Positions 1 through 9,321 of a DNA stretch of 60,000 nt are shown here, piece by piece; position 1 is the first letter of the stretch, and the number at the start of each line of letters is the position of its first letter. A model generated the notes under the pieces. The model was given only the letters and a program-made list of their open reading frames with translations. It was not told where the DNA came from and did not search any database. Made by a program: the position numbers and the translations under genes. Origin of the DNA: Zygnema cylindricum (lineage: Eukaryota; Streptophyta; Zygnematophyceae; Zygnematales; Zygnemataceae); assembly GCA_037447655.1 (NCBI GenBank), contig JBBHKE010001207.1, positions 517,421 through 577,420 on the forward strand. Reading direction: 5' to 3'.

Positions 1-17
1 TGTGAACAAACATTCGA

Positions 18-60
18 AATGTTTCACGTCAGATCGTGAAGAGATCTGACGTGAAACATT
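18..60. other. Perfect inverted repeat in R1 5' LTR
   Basis: Arms 18-35 (AATGTTTCACGTCAGATC) and 43-60 are perfectly complementary around a 7-nt loop. The 3' LTR has the same hairpin at 6044-6086 with 19-bp arms and a 5-nt loop. Related LTRs keep a shorter form built on GGATCGC/GCGATCC. Confidence 0.85.
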
Positions 61-396
61 ACAAAGTGTTTGATATGTAACATAATAAGACAGACGAAAT
101 TTATGGAAAAGTTAAGTCACCAGTACGACAAGTCATATTTTGTAAGTGGACAATAAATCACTTACTGACATTTGTGGTGAATAACAAAGTCTTGGTACGG
201 ACACGATTGAAGAGGCACGATTCCACTTCGACAAAATGGTTCATAGTACATTTGAAGTGCGGACAGCGTCCGCCAATATATTTGGAGGCACACACTATTT
301 TAAGAACGCGATTCACGCTGGGACCACAAATGACTTAAGCACGACGTGTTGTCTACTTTATCACTGACACATACTCAAGATTATTGCACTGTACGA

Positions 397-436
397 CCAC
401 AGTCAACTGGACTTCACCACGGTCAACTGGACTTAT
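397..436 (+). repeat. 20-bp tandem duplication in R1 5' LTR
   Basis: Two copies of a 20-bp unit containing GTCAACTGGACTT (397-416 and 417-436). The 3' LTR (near 6420-6440) has a single copy, so the duplication arose in this LTR after insertion or is a polymorphism between LTRs. Confidence 0.75.
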
Positions 437-477
437 ATGATTGATGCTGACTAAACATCGGTAACACTTTTTGTACG

Positions 478-485
478 TATATATA
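478..485 (+). promoter_or_regulatory. Putative TATA box of R1 LTR
   Basis: TATATATA in a conserved part of the LTR, about 130 bp upstream of the GTAGGACTCAG motif that recurs in several LTRs here. The same box is in the 3' LTR at 6484-6491. Promoter function is inferred from position only. Confidence 0.35.
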
Positions 486-1029
486 CTTAAGAAACATCTG
501 TTTGTAGTTTAGCGCTCTTTAAATTAGTTTTTCACTATTGAGTTAGTGACAGGTGTAGCTCTAGAATTAGTGTAGTAATCAGTAGATTAGGTATAACTTG
601 TAGGACTCAGATTATTCTTTATCATCACAGTCAAGTTATATCAAAGTAATTGCAGACTATTTTACCGCAACTTTGACTTGTTGGTGTGATCATTGTGATG
701 GATTTTTTGATGTGAAACTTTGTGAATATATTCTCTGATCTAGAAAATATATGTGTGTGCAGTTTCAGTTTGTTCTGTTATGTCTGTAGAATTATGTGAG
801 AAGTTTACCTGGTTAATTTGATAAGTTGATTGCTGTTTTTGGGAAAATTTGGAGCTTGTATCTTCTAGATTCCTAGGTTTATTTGGCTGTAACTTTAAGA
901 GTTTGCAGTTTCTATTGTATAATGCATATTGGTGCAATTTGAGGTGATTTTATTTATTGTGGAGTAATCTATGTTGTCTGAAACACAACAATTTTTGGGG
1001 GTAGTTTGTGGTGTTTCTAAGGGTAATCC

Positions 1030-1203
1030 ATGGATGAAATAGGCTACGAACAACAGGTTATGGGCCCACCCCAATGGCTGCCCATATTTGATGGATCTAA
1101 ATATCATTACTGGAGGTGTATGTTGGAGGGTTACTTCGAGGAGAGAGAAGTAACTTATGTGGTGGATGGGACTTTGAAAAAAACATTAAGCTGTCGTGCA
1201 TGA
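1030..1203 (+). pseudogene. R1 gag N-terminus, starting in the LTR
   Basis: An ATG at 1030, inside the LTR, opens a 57-codon frame that crosses the LTR/PBS junction with the family signature EQQVMGPP. It continues into a Gag N-terminal segment (LPIFDGSKYHYW, then VVDGTL) like the one in R4. Homology stops near 1185 where foreign sequence begins, and the frame ends at TGA 1201-1203. Confidence 0.7.
1056..1068 (+). other. Primer-binding site of R1 (initiator tRNA-Met anticodon arm)
   Basis: GGTTATGGGCCCA follows the LTR end directly. It is complementary to the anticodon stem and loop of eukaryotic initiator tRNA-Met rather than to its CCA end, implying priming by a half-tRNA as in Drosophila copia. 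Confidence 0.8.
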
Positions 1204-2342
1204 GAGACTAGAAAGAGTGAACATGCATCCCAACCAGCAAAGTCATGCTCCAAACATATATTCAAACGAAAATGAATGTGAAGGGAAAAATGTATATAGA
1301 ACATGCAAAAGAATAAAAGTGAAGATGACCAAAAGAATACAAGGGAAGGATACTCCCCTAGCGTGAAGTGACCCCTATAATTTATACTAAGCCACAAGTT
1401 AGCTACTAGGCTCTTGGGTCTTCAACATTTTCTTTACAAGAGTTATTTCATAGGAAAGCAACGAAGCAAAATATACACTTTCAATTAAACGAAGAAAATC
1501 GGATTCGGTGACATAAAGCACTTTTACAAGACAACCGAAATGCCACACAAACAAATACACTTAAACAAATCGTCATGCTTTACGGACAACGGCGCAGGCC
1601 AATACAAGATGACACGCCTCAAGCCTCCACTTCAACAATCGCCAAAAAGACAAATTTGGAGGGAAACCTTCCGAACTTGGCCAAAGCCGTGTGGATTATA
1701 AACGAGGCAGAACATAGAGAGAGAAAAATCCGTATGTTAACTACCATCTATCGCTAGCTAACAAGAAGACAAGGAAATGGTGGGCAATCGGTGGCAAGGA
1801 GGAAGCAAGAAAACATCTCCGCCGCCAAGAGAAAATTCTTGTCCAAAAGCTAAAAATTCTAAGTCTGAAAATAGACTAAGTAAGACTAAGCTAAACCTAG
1901 CGCGAAACTAGCCTACGTCTAGTCTACTTTACATGAATGAAACTACTTAAGATGTTGGCCAATAGGCGGCCAACATCGTTTACCGTACGTCTAACAAAAT
2001 CCACAATCCAAGAGTAAAAACCCTCCCTATCTACATGCATGCGTGAACCTAAGTGGGTTCACGACTCTAAGGAATAACTGTACATTGAAGCGTCGCCAAC
2101 GTTCACGGAAATCGCGCTTCGTCGCCAAACGATAATTGGCGTCTATACTCCAACATCGCGGTAACTGTGCAAGAAATGAAAGGTATCGTACGAAATACTT
2201 GAAAAGTGTGCACGTGCGCACGAAACCAAACGGTACCTCGCACGAAATTAGTACTTGTTCCATTAGAGGTGTACGCGCATCGCGTACACGCCAAACATAA
2301 ATGAACCGCGGTCGCACGAGCAACCGGAAATCATACACGCAC
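1204..2342. other. Unassigned insertion in R1 interior
   Basis: This stretch separates two gag pieces of R1. It has no open frame with recognisable homology. It is rich in short palindromes such as GTGCGCAC in its right third and contains TTGGCC/GGCCAA repeats near 1955-1975. I could not identify terminal repeats or a family; it may be an insertion of unknown type or scrambled element DNA. Confidence 0.4.
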
Positions 2343-3410
2343 ATCGAAATATTGTGCGTGCGTAAATGATATCATGCGCACGCGCCGAATATCCCGCGTG
2401 CGTGTGTTGTTTTGGAAAGCTTTAGTCCTCTCTATGCCTCGATTGTGAGAGAGAGAGAGTTTCACGACTTAGCATATGTTTGGTTGTAAGTTTGTTTCAT
2501 TACACACCAGAATTGATGTTCCACTAGATCGGTAGGGAGTACACCTTTGTATACACTCCCAAGACACAAGTCACTACAAGAAAGAAGACACTCCAGAATA
2601 TCCGATTGTTTGTGCATAGATATACTTGAGGACAAAATGGCACATGGAGATTTGTCTACGGTGCCGAATGTGATATGTACGCGGCTGAGGGAGACCACCG
2701 ACAAATGCTGGTCCGTGTGAACCACATACACGACAAATGACGTGGCATATAGAATTCTACTCCTTTGTAAAAATCAAGTTAAGTAGATTTTTGTCTTTGT
2801 GTGGTTAGTTGATTAGTAAAGGAATCTTTTTGTGTGACGTACCTTGTTCGGTTTGAGCCGTAGGTATTTATTGTACGGCTGGTATTCCTCCGTACGTTCA
2901 GCAGCATAGGCTTTTGTGTATATTAGTAGGACTTAGATAACTTTGAAGTTATGAACATTTTGTAGTCAGAAACTGTACAGCCTGTTTTTGGCATTTTCAT
3001 CTGTAGATATCTCACAGATCTGTTGGCAGAATTACTTGAAATTTTGTGTGTGTGTTAATCCTGATATTATCTACTTTGTGGTAGATTTTCAGAGCTATTG
3101 TGTCTCTGGTTTGGGTTTTATCAACTGTTGAAGTTGCTGTTTTTCAGACCGGTTTTTGTGACAGTTTCTTGCTTGGTTTGGTTCCGAGATGACTACACCG
3201 GCATCCTCATCGTCTTCGGTTCCGGTTGTTGTCTCAGAACAACAGCGTGCACGATATCGTGCGCGTGGACACAATATTGAGCGCATGTACACTGTATTGT
3301 AAACGCATGCAAAATATCGTACGGGCGAACACAATATCGTGCGTGCATACGCAATATCGTGCACGCATGCAGAATGTTGTACGCGCCTGCGTCCGATACC
3401 ATGCGGCATG
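2343..3410. repeat. 20-bp tandem array, split by a solo LTR
   Basis: From 3251 to 3410 eight consecutive units of exactly 20 bp can be read, each close to ACAATATCGTGCGCGCATGC. About three more units lie at 2343-2404 on the other side of the solo LTR. Removing the solo LTR and one TSD copy restores the 20-bp register. Unit divergence is high, so the array is old. The motif resembles GCGTACGCAACA-like sequence in the U3 of the R1 LTR. Confidence 0.75.
2405..3244 (+). mobile_element. Solo LTR, lineage A, TSD GCGTG
   Basis: Begins TGTTGTTTTGGAAAGC and ends CAGAACAACA, 840 bp, flanked on both sides by GCGTG (2400-2404 and 3245-3249). It matches the R4 LTR in layout, including the PPT-proximal AAAGCTTTAG motif and a terminal ATG-initiated stretch (from 3189) coding MTTPASSSSSVPVVVSEQQ. 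No internal region is attached, so it is a product of LTR-LTR recombination. Confidence 0.85.
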
Positions 3411-3615
3411 ACAAAGTGGATGGGAGTAGAAGAATTGTGAGTGTCTAAGGGTTTTCAATAACTCCTTAACTGAAAAACCGATGATGCCATACCTAAAGTT
3501 TAAAAATGAGGCTGAATTATAGAAATGCCTAAAATGTAGGTATTTAAAGACTTCTTTGTATCATTGGTTTAGTAGTTCCACTGTACTTTTTCGATATAAG
3601 TATGTAGGATGAAGC

Positions 3616-3807
3616 ATGGTGGAATATTGTACTGGTATAGAAAGATTGATTGCAGAAAATGCTTTGGCAGGAGGATGCTTTACAGATGCTCAACAAGTTG
3701 TTTTATTAATGAGAGGATTACCTAATGACTATATTAATGCATCAAATATAATAGCTCAAATTGATAAAAAGTATTGGAACCTAAGCAAGCAATCTGCATT
3801 GTGCTAG
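3616..3807 (+). pseudogene. R1 gag middle fragment
   Basis: The 63-codon frame corresponds to the start of the long R4 frame: VEYCTGIERLIAENALAGG here against AEYCNGLRLLLAENAFLGG there, and LLMRGLPNDY against LMRGLPEEY. This is the copia Gag segment before the zinc knuckle. No knuckle is found downstream. Confidence 0.75.
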
Positions 3808-5303
3808 ATGAAGAAGATTTGAACAAGTTTTTTGTTAGGAATATGGAGGTTTCTAAGTCTCAGTTTCAGAAAAATAGAAGTAATGACAGAGGAAATGGAT
3901 CTAAGAATTGCACGCTGTAATGATTTCGACACAGCAAGGATGTATCTTCCTAAAAGTTGTGTTTCATGAAATTTCAGAGATGGATGGGAGAACAACCTAG
4001 TTCGACCCTAAACAAGAAGGGAATTATGTGCTTTCATGAGTAAGAGACAAGACTCGGCCGATGACAAAAGGCATACACCTTTTGTTGACGAATTTATTTA
4101 CTTACCGACCTTCAATGTTGTTCGGAATGAGGAGAAAGAGGAGACAGAAAAGGATTCAGTTACTGTCAATATTTCCTATGACAGATTCATGAGTGACACA
4201 AACTAACTAAAGGAAAAGGTAACTTAAGTAAGAGGAGTTAAAAGAAGTGAAGGGCACATGGAAATGGAAGGGACTGGGAAAATCATTTTCACCGAAGATA
4301 ATATGGAGAAAGAAGAGAGTGAAAAAGACTTGGTTTTTGTGACTATTTCTTGTGAAAGATCGGTGTGAGAGAATGACTTACGAGGGGAAGAGATTCTTGA
4401 ACAAAGGGGAGTTAGAAAAGTAAACTTAATATTGGCTTCAGGATATTCTTTAGATATAGAGAATACTGAACTGAAAATATAGCTTAGAGAAGGGCAAAGA
4501 GAAGATGAGGAAGATGATGAGTGAGAAATGGTGAATTCACACAAGATAAGGAATTAACATCAGAAGTGGATAATATTGTGGATTTAAAAAATATTGAACT
4601 GAACGAAAAACCGATAGAAATTGTTAAGAAAATGAGGCTAAGAAAATAAGTTTATGAGAGCGAAAAAAAGTCATAAAATTGAAAGAATATAGAAAATAAG
4701 AAATAATACTAGAAAGAGGAAAGATCAGCTAAATGAAAAGGGGATCAGAATGAAAATTTTCAAAATGCATCAACTTAGGGGGAGTGGCAAATCTACGAAA
4801 AAAGACCAAAAATTAGTGAGGAAATCTACACGTTGTAGAGGTATGGGAAGACACACCATGGTAGAAGTTGAAATTCCATGAGAGGACCAAGATGTAGTAA
4901 GAGAAAATGAAAATGATACAGATTAAGGAAGACCAGCTGGAGAAGAAACGAACTTCAAAGGCGAAAACACAAAGGACAAAAAAAACCATTTTGGAAGTGG
5001 AAAAACCGATACATTTAATGGGAAAAATCATTTCTTAAATAGTAGATATATTCGAGTGGCTGGTATGGTGACTAAAAATTTGACAAAATCTTAGAGTTCC
5101 AATATATGATTTCTTAAAACTAAAACATCCAAAACTTAGGAGGAATGTTGTTTTGTAAAGTTTAGGATGTTTAGTAGTGGAGGTTCAGAGAGGAAATTTT
5201 CGAACTCTGAATATTTTCTAAGTCCTTGCATTTGTATGTACCTCCATTAGAGTAGAAAGATCTGCAGACAGAGTTAACTACTGAGTCTAAAGATTTAGGG
5301 GAG
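3808..5303 (+). other. Degenerate R1 interior, no recognisable pol
   Basis: Purine-rich, with many stops. Two segments (4129-4197 and 4303-4380) encode related acidic peptides (EEKEETEKDSV and MEKEESEKDLV), suggesting an internal duplication of a former coding region. The last 200 bp resemble the 3' untranslated part of R3 (CCATTAGAGTRGAAA). Nothing else is assignable. Confidence 0.4.
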
Positions 5304-5837
5304 TGTTGAGTTTAAAAGCTTTAGTACTCAGTATATGAGACTGTGAGGGGAGTTTTAGGACTTAGAATACTTTTGGTATAAGTCCTTCTAATACTTACCT
5401 TTAATAGTATGATAGTTACTAAGGTACAACAGAGTGTAATGTACTTCATTGAGACATGAGGCGCGGACCAAATGTATCTGTACGAGAATGATCCAGTACC
5501 GAATCCAAAATAATGGCACACGACAAATTGTACAATATAGGAATGAACGGCGGATACAAACTGAGTCGACGGACGTGGTTGGAAGTGGGACCATATTGGG
5601 AAAAGGTTGCTGGACGCGTGTCGTCCATCGCAAAGATATATATTACATATTACGACGATCCGTATATTCCGAAACACTCGTACACGGAGGCTAATGTAAT
5701 CGTTCGATTCCAAGTACATCGACGGTGGAGAAAATATGAAGGGACCACGGTTGACTAAGCATGTCGCGTAAAGGTACAGTTACACTTGACATGCGGCATA
5801 TTTTATTCTGGGTGCACGAAACTAATTTTCGGGGGAG
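5304..5837 (+). repeat. Remnant of an older U3/LTR start inside R1
   Basis: A lineage PPT (GTCTAAAGATTTAGGGGAG, 5285-5303) is followed by TGTTGAGTTTAAAAGC, which looks like an LTR start, yet the functional 3' LTR starts only at 5838 after a second PPT. R3 has the same two-step arrangement. It contains an 82-codon frame (5513-5758) that I do not recognise. Confidence 0.55.
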
Positions 5838-5864
5838 TGATGTTTTGAAAAGATAGTTTCGTGC
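5814..5864 (+). other. Inverted repeat bracketing PPT and LTR start of R1
   Basis: GCACGAAACTA (5814-5824) and TAGTTTCGTGC (5854-5864) are perfect complements. They enclose the polypurine tract TCGGGGGAG and the LTR 5' end TGATG at 5838. Confidence 0.75.
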
Positions 5865-6043
5865 GTACGCAACATTTTGTACGCACGCGACGTTTCATGC
5901 GTACTTGACGCGAGTTTTAATGTGTAAGTGCTAACATGATTTAACGTGGAGGTTCGAATGTATTTGCGGATTGGGGGAGTATTTGTATGAATAATATTAA
6001 ATTGATGTGAAGGTCAAATTGAGTTGCGTGAACAAACATTCGA

Positions 6044-6086
6044 AATGTTTCACGTCAGATCGTGAAGCGATCTGACGTGAAACATT
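6044..6086. other. Perfect inverted repeat in R1 3' LTR
   Basis: Arms 6044-6062 and 6068-6086, 19 bp each, loop TGAAG. Compared with the 5' copy the innermost pair is gained by one base change in the loop. Confidence 0.85.
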
Positions 6087-6483
6087 ACAAAGTCTTTGAT
6101 ATGTAACAAAATAAGACAGATGAAATTTATGGAAAAGTTAAGTCACCAGTACGACAAGTCATATTTTGCAAGTGGATAATAAATCACTTACCGACATTTA
6201 TGGTGAAGGACAAAATCCTGATACGGACACGATTGAAGAGGCACGATTCCACTTCGACAAAATGGTAATTGGTACATTTGAAGTGCAGACAGAATCCGCC
6301 AATATATTTGGAGGCACACACTATTTTAAGAACGCGATTCACGCTGGGACCACAAATGACTTAAGCACGACGTGTTGTCTACTTTATCACTGACACATAC
6401 TCAAGATTATTGCACTGTACGACCACGGTCAACTGGACTTATATGATTGATGCTGACTAAACATCGGTAACACTTTTTGTACG

Positions 6484-6491
6484 TATATATA
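6484..6491 (+). promoter_or_regulatory. Putative TATA box of R1 3' LTR
   Basis: TATATATA at the same LTR position as in the 5' copy. Function is inferred. Confidence 0.3.
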
Positions 6492-7061
6492 CTTAAGAAA
6501 CATCTGTTTGTAGTTTAGCGCTCTTTAAATTAGTTTTTCACTGTTCAGTTAGTGACATGTGTAGCTCTAAGATTAGTGTAGGACTCAGTAGATTAAGTAT
6601 ACCTTGTAGGACTCAGATTATCTTTTATCATCACAGTCAAGTTATATCAAAGTAATTGCAGACAGTTTTCTTGCAACTTTCACCTGTTAGTGTGATCACT
6701 GTGATTGATGTTTTGATGTGAAACTTTGTGAATTGATTCTATGATCTAGAAACTATATGTGAGTGTAGTTTCATTAAGTTCTGTTTTCTCTGTAGAATTA
6801 TGTGCGAAGTTTACCTTGTTAATTTGATAAGCTGTTAATTGTTTTTGGGAAACTCTGGAGCTTGTATCTTCTAGATTCCTCGGTGGATTTGACTGTAACT
6901 TTAGGAGTTTGCAATTTCTATTGTATAATTCATGTTGATGCAGTTTGAGGTGATTTTGTTGATTTTGGAGAAATGTGTGTTGTTAGAAACAGAACAGGTT
7001 TTGGGGGTAGTATGTGGTGCTTTCGAGGGTAATCCATGGCTGAAAAAGGCTATGGACAACA

Positions 7062-7277
7062 TTTAAGGGTCAAAGTAGCCGCGGAATTTCAGGCGCACGT
7101 TTAAAAAGTACTAAATGAATCAACATTTCATTTAGTACGCATGATGGTTTGTTTTGTACAATTTTTAGTACAAACCGTCACTTTCACTTTATTGAATTTC
7201 GTAGATAGTTTCGCGTTTGAAATTTGCGACACACGTTTGTGCAAGGTTCTGTTTCGATAGGCGTGCACTTTTGCACT
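7062..7277. other. Unassigned spacer with hairpins
   Basis: Sequence between R1 and R2. A perfect 12-bp inverted repeat GTACTAAATGAA (7108-7119)/7127-7138 is followed by an imperfect one around 7146-7176. No gene. Together with 21203-21707 this is the oldest, non-LTR background visible in the left half. Confidence 0.5.
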
Positions 7278-7282
7278 TAAAT

Positions 7283-7916
7283 TGAAACTCTGAGACCTCC
7301 ATAAGTCCTCAGAGTGGACAGCTTCGAAGAAGCCTCTAGGATAACCCTAATCCCTTTGTGTTTCAACAAAAACATTTGCCACCGTGGTAGACAAAAACAT
7401 TGACAACCTACACTCATGTGAAGGCAAGACTCCCTTGAGTCGATAGCAAAAAAAATCTCTGAATTTGCTCTCCAAGTAGTAAGTTATGGAGGGTCAAAGT
7501 TGACCTTTTGTACAGAAGCTCTCTAGGAGAAAGGGTCCTACCTCCTGATTTTGCGAATTCCTATCTCTCTCACAGACTCTATCTACTGATGTACGGAGCT
7601 AATCAGATTACAGTTTCGTACACAAAAGTAAAGCTGCCAGTGTACTTTCACTAGGGACACTGTACAACATGGCCTAAATGTCTACACGTGGTATGTGCGG
7701 ATTCGCTCAATTAATCCTCGGAGATACCGAGATCCAATGTCATTCTGACACGTGTCATCCGATGTGGCGATGACCACAAACCGCCAAAATCCTCTTCCGC
7801 GATCTCGACGTTAATTTCGGCCGTTCGATTAAATTCACATTTAATCGTAGTCGTAATAAATATATGCGCGATATTCGTTTCATTAAAGAAATAAATGCGC
7901 GGTATTGGTTTCTTAT
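7283..7916 (-). repeat. R2 3' LTR, distal part
   Basis: Plus-strand text begins TGAAACTCTGAGACCTCC, the reverse of the lineage-B LTR end. It breaks off at CTTAT (7912-7916) where R3 starts; the missing part resumes after CTTAT at 15364-15368. Confidence 0.9.
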
Positions 7917-8022
7917 TGTTGTTTTGAAAAGTATAGCGGCGTAGCAAAAGGAGTGGTGTCGTATGACACTTACACGCTGATTATTTTATTCCAGGTACAG
8001 GCAACTAAACATTCAAGGGTTA

Positions 8023-8096
8023 TGCATTTATGGCTTAAGGGGAGCTATTACAGGACACTTTTTGCAAGAAGGCAACAAGCGAATGGGAATTGGCAG
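8023..8096 (+). pseudogene. Open frame in R3, interrupted by R4
   Basis: From ATG 8023 the frame reads to the R4 junction and, with R4 and one TSD copy removed, continues at 13961 to a TAG at 14027-14029, about 49 codons. It opens further upstream to 7905. Upstream, TTATTTTATTCCAG resembles a 3' splice site, so it could be a captured exon. No family is recognised. Basic and glutamine-rich middle, hydrophobic end (VVFLLNLLY). Confidence 0.3.
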
Positions 8097-8103
8097 AGGG
8101 GAG

Positions 8104-8987
8104 TGTTGTTTTTGAAAGCTTTAGTCCTCACTAAGCTTCATAGGTGAGGGGAGTGTTTTCTCAATACTCAGAATATTTTGTGAAAGTCTGGTTCAATATG
8201 TACCAGAATTAATGTTACAGTGAACAGTGAGGGAGTTCACGGTGTGACACACTTCAGGACACACGTCGGTAAATGAGAAACTCTACAAAGATCCGTTCGT
8301 ACTATTCAGACTTACCACAAAGACCGAGGTGTCACATAAAAGTTTCATCTCGGATGAAACTTCGAAATAATGGACGGTGAAGATTTGCTGCTGACGGAAG
8401 GTGGTCATCCGGGACCACGTCTGTAATTATCTGACGTGTTTATACACGGTGTACTGTGACGTTACTTATCTCTAGTTTGTACAGAAGCGTGTTTTGTTTG
8501 ATTAGTGTCTGAGTTCAGATTCTTTCTGTATAACATACCGTGACATATTCAGGTATCCTCATTTCAGATAGTAGATATTATTGATGCATGGCTGGTATGT
8601 CTTCTTTGCTTAGTTAGAGTAGTGAGTGGTTGCTAGCTCTTAGAAGAATAGATCTTTTAGGTATAAATATAGAACTTAGCCATTTCAGAATTAAGAAATT
8701 GATTAAACAAAATTATGCTATGACATTTTTGATATATTTGACTGAGAATATTTCTTAGATCTGTTTGCAGATTTCTGTGTAAATTTGCGCTTGTGTTCTT
8801 TTGTGTATTATCTGTATTGTGTCAGATTTGTAGGCCATTTGGTTGCCTAGTTTGTATTTGGCTGTGTTCCAAAGTTGTGTGTATTTTTTTCTGAGCATCT
8901 GTGAGAGCTTCTAGCTTATTTGAGTTCTGTGATGACTACTCCAGTATCATCTTCATCTTCAGTTGGTGTAGTAGTCACAGAACAACA
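8104..8987 (+). repeat. R4 5' LTR, 884 bp
   Basis: TGTTGTTTTTGAAAGC to AGAACAACA. Same length as the 3' LTR, with a cluster of differences around 8695-8740 and scattered others. It encodes the Gag N-terminus in its last 56 bases. Confidence 0.9.
8662..8669 (+). promoter_or_regulatory. Putative TATA box, R4 5' LTR
   Basis: TATAAATA just upstream of a GAACTTAGCC motif; the 3' LTR has the same box (13630-13637) followed by GGACTTAGCC, a motif shared with other LTRs of the window that may mark the transcription start. Confidence 0.45.
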
Positions 8988-9177
8988 GGTCACAGGCCCA
9001 CCCTCACGGATTCGAGTTTTTGATGGAAGGAAATATGTCTATTGGTCTGATCTGGTTGAGTCCTATTTCACTCAAGTTAAATTGTTTGATGTAATTGATG
9101 GCAGCCTTGCTGAAACTGAAGCATCCTATAATGGGAAAAATCAGCAAGCTCTGCATTTGTTGAAGTTAATGATCTGA
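8932..9177 (+). pseudogene. R4 Gag N-terminal domain
   Basis: The ATG at 8932 lies in the LTR. The serine-rich start (MTTPVSSSSSVGVV) reads through the LTR end and PBS (EQQVTGPP) into the conserved copia Gag stretch (RIRVFDGRKYVYWSDLVESY). A TGA at 9175-9177 stops it; the same frame continues 9178-9321 (LLMSHIKMKKASEIWSSLK), with a second stop at 9301-9303, into the long frame at 9322. The start is chosen because R10 and the solo LTR at 2405 have the same MTT-start in the same place. Confidence 0.8.
8988..9000 (+). other. Degenerate PBS of R4
   Basis: GGTCACAGGCCCA follows the LTR end; it differs from the half-tRNA-iMet PBS GGTTATGGGCCCA at three positions, all transitions. Priming may be impaired, or the site diverged after insertion. 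Confidence 0.7.
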
Positions 9178-9321
9178 GAAGATTTACTTATGTCACATAT
9201 CAAAATGAAAAAGGCATCAGAAATCTGGTCCTCTTTGAAAACTATCTATTTGAAAGCAAATGACCAGCATGAAATTATCACAGCTGGGAATATTTATGAT
9301 TAAAGGTATACAGGAGGTAGC

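Larger units (their letters stand above)
1..1055 (+). repeat. R1 5' LTR (partial)
   Basis: Aligns nearly end to end with 6027-7061. It shows an 18-bp perfect hairpin near its start, a TATATATA box at 478-485 and a terminal GAACAACA. It differs from the 3' copy by scattered substitutions and small indels, including a 20-bp tandem duplication at 397-436, so the insertion is not recent. Confidence 0.85.
1..7061 (+). mobile_element. R1: Ty1/copia-type LTR element, 5' end outside window, internally decayed
   Basis: Bases 1-1055 and 6027-7061 are two copies of one LTR; both end in GACAACA or GAACAACA. The 5' copy is followed by a primer-binding site and a Gag start. The 3' copy begins at 5838 after a purine tract. 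By alignment about 189 bp of the 5' LTR lie left of the window. The interior keeps only two gag pieces (1030-1203 and 3616-3807). I find no protease, integrase, reverse transcriptase or RNase H in it, so this copy is internally deleted or non-autonomous. A solo LTR and a tandem array sit inside. The left TSD cannot be seen; the bases after the right LTR are TTTAA. Confidence 0.8.
5838..7061 (+). repeat. R1 3' LTR, 1224 bp
   Basis: Starts TGATGTTTTGAAAAG after a purine tract and ends GACAACA. It carries the 19-bp-arm hairpin (6044-6086) and TATATATA (6484-6491). An ATG near the end corresponds to the Gag start of the 5' copy. Confidence 0.85.

Noticed and set aside
1-1055. Reading 1-1055 and 5838-7061 as two independent solo LTRs
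   Set aside because: The first is followed by a perfect PBS and a Gag start, the second is preceded by a PPT, so they are the pair of one element.
3251-3410. CRISPR-like array
   Set aside because: Units are contiguous 20-bp tandem repeats with no spacers, in a eukaryotic retrotransposon context.
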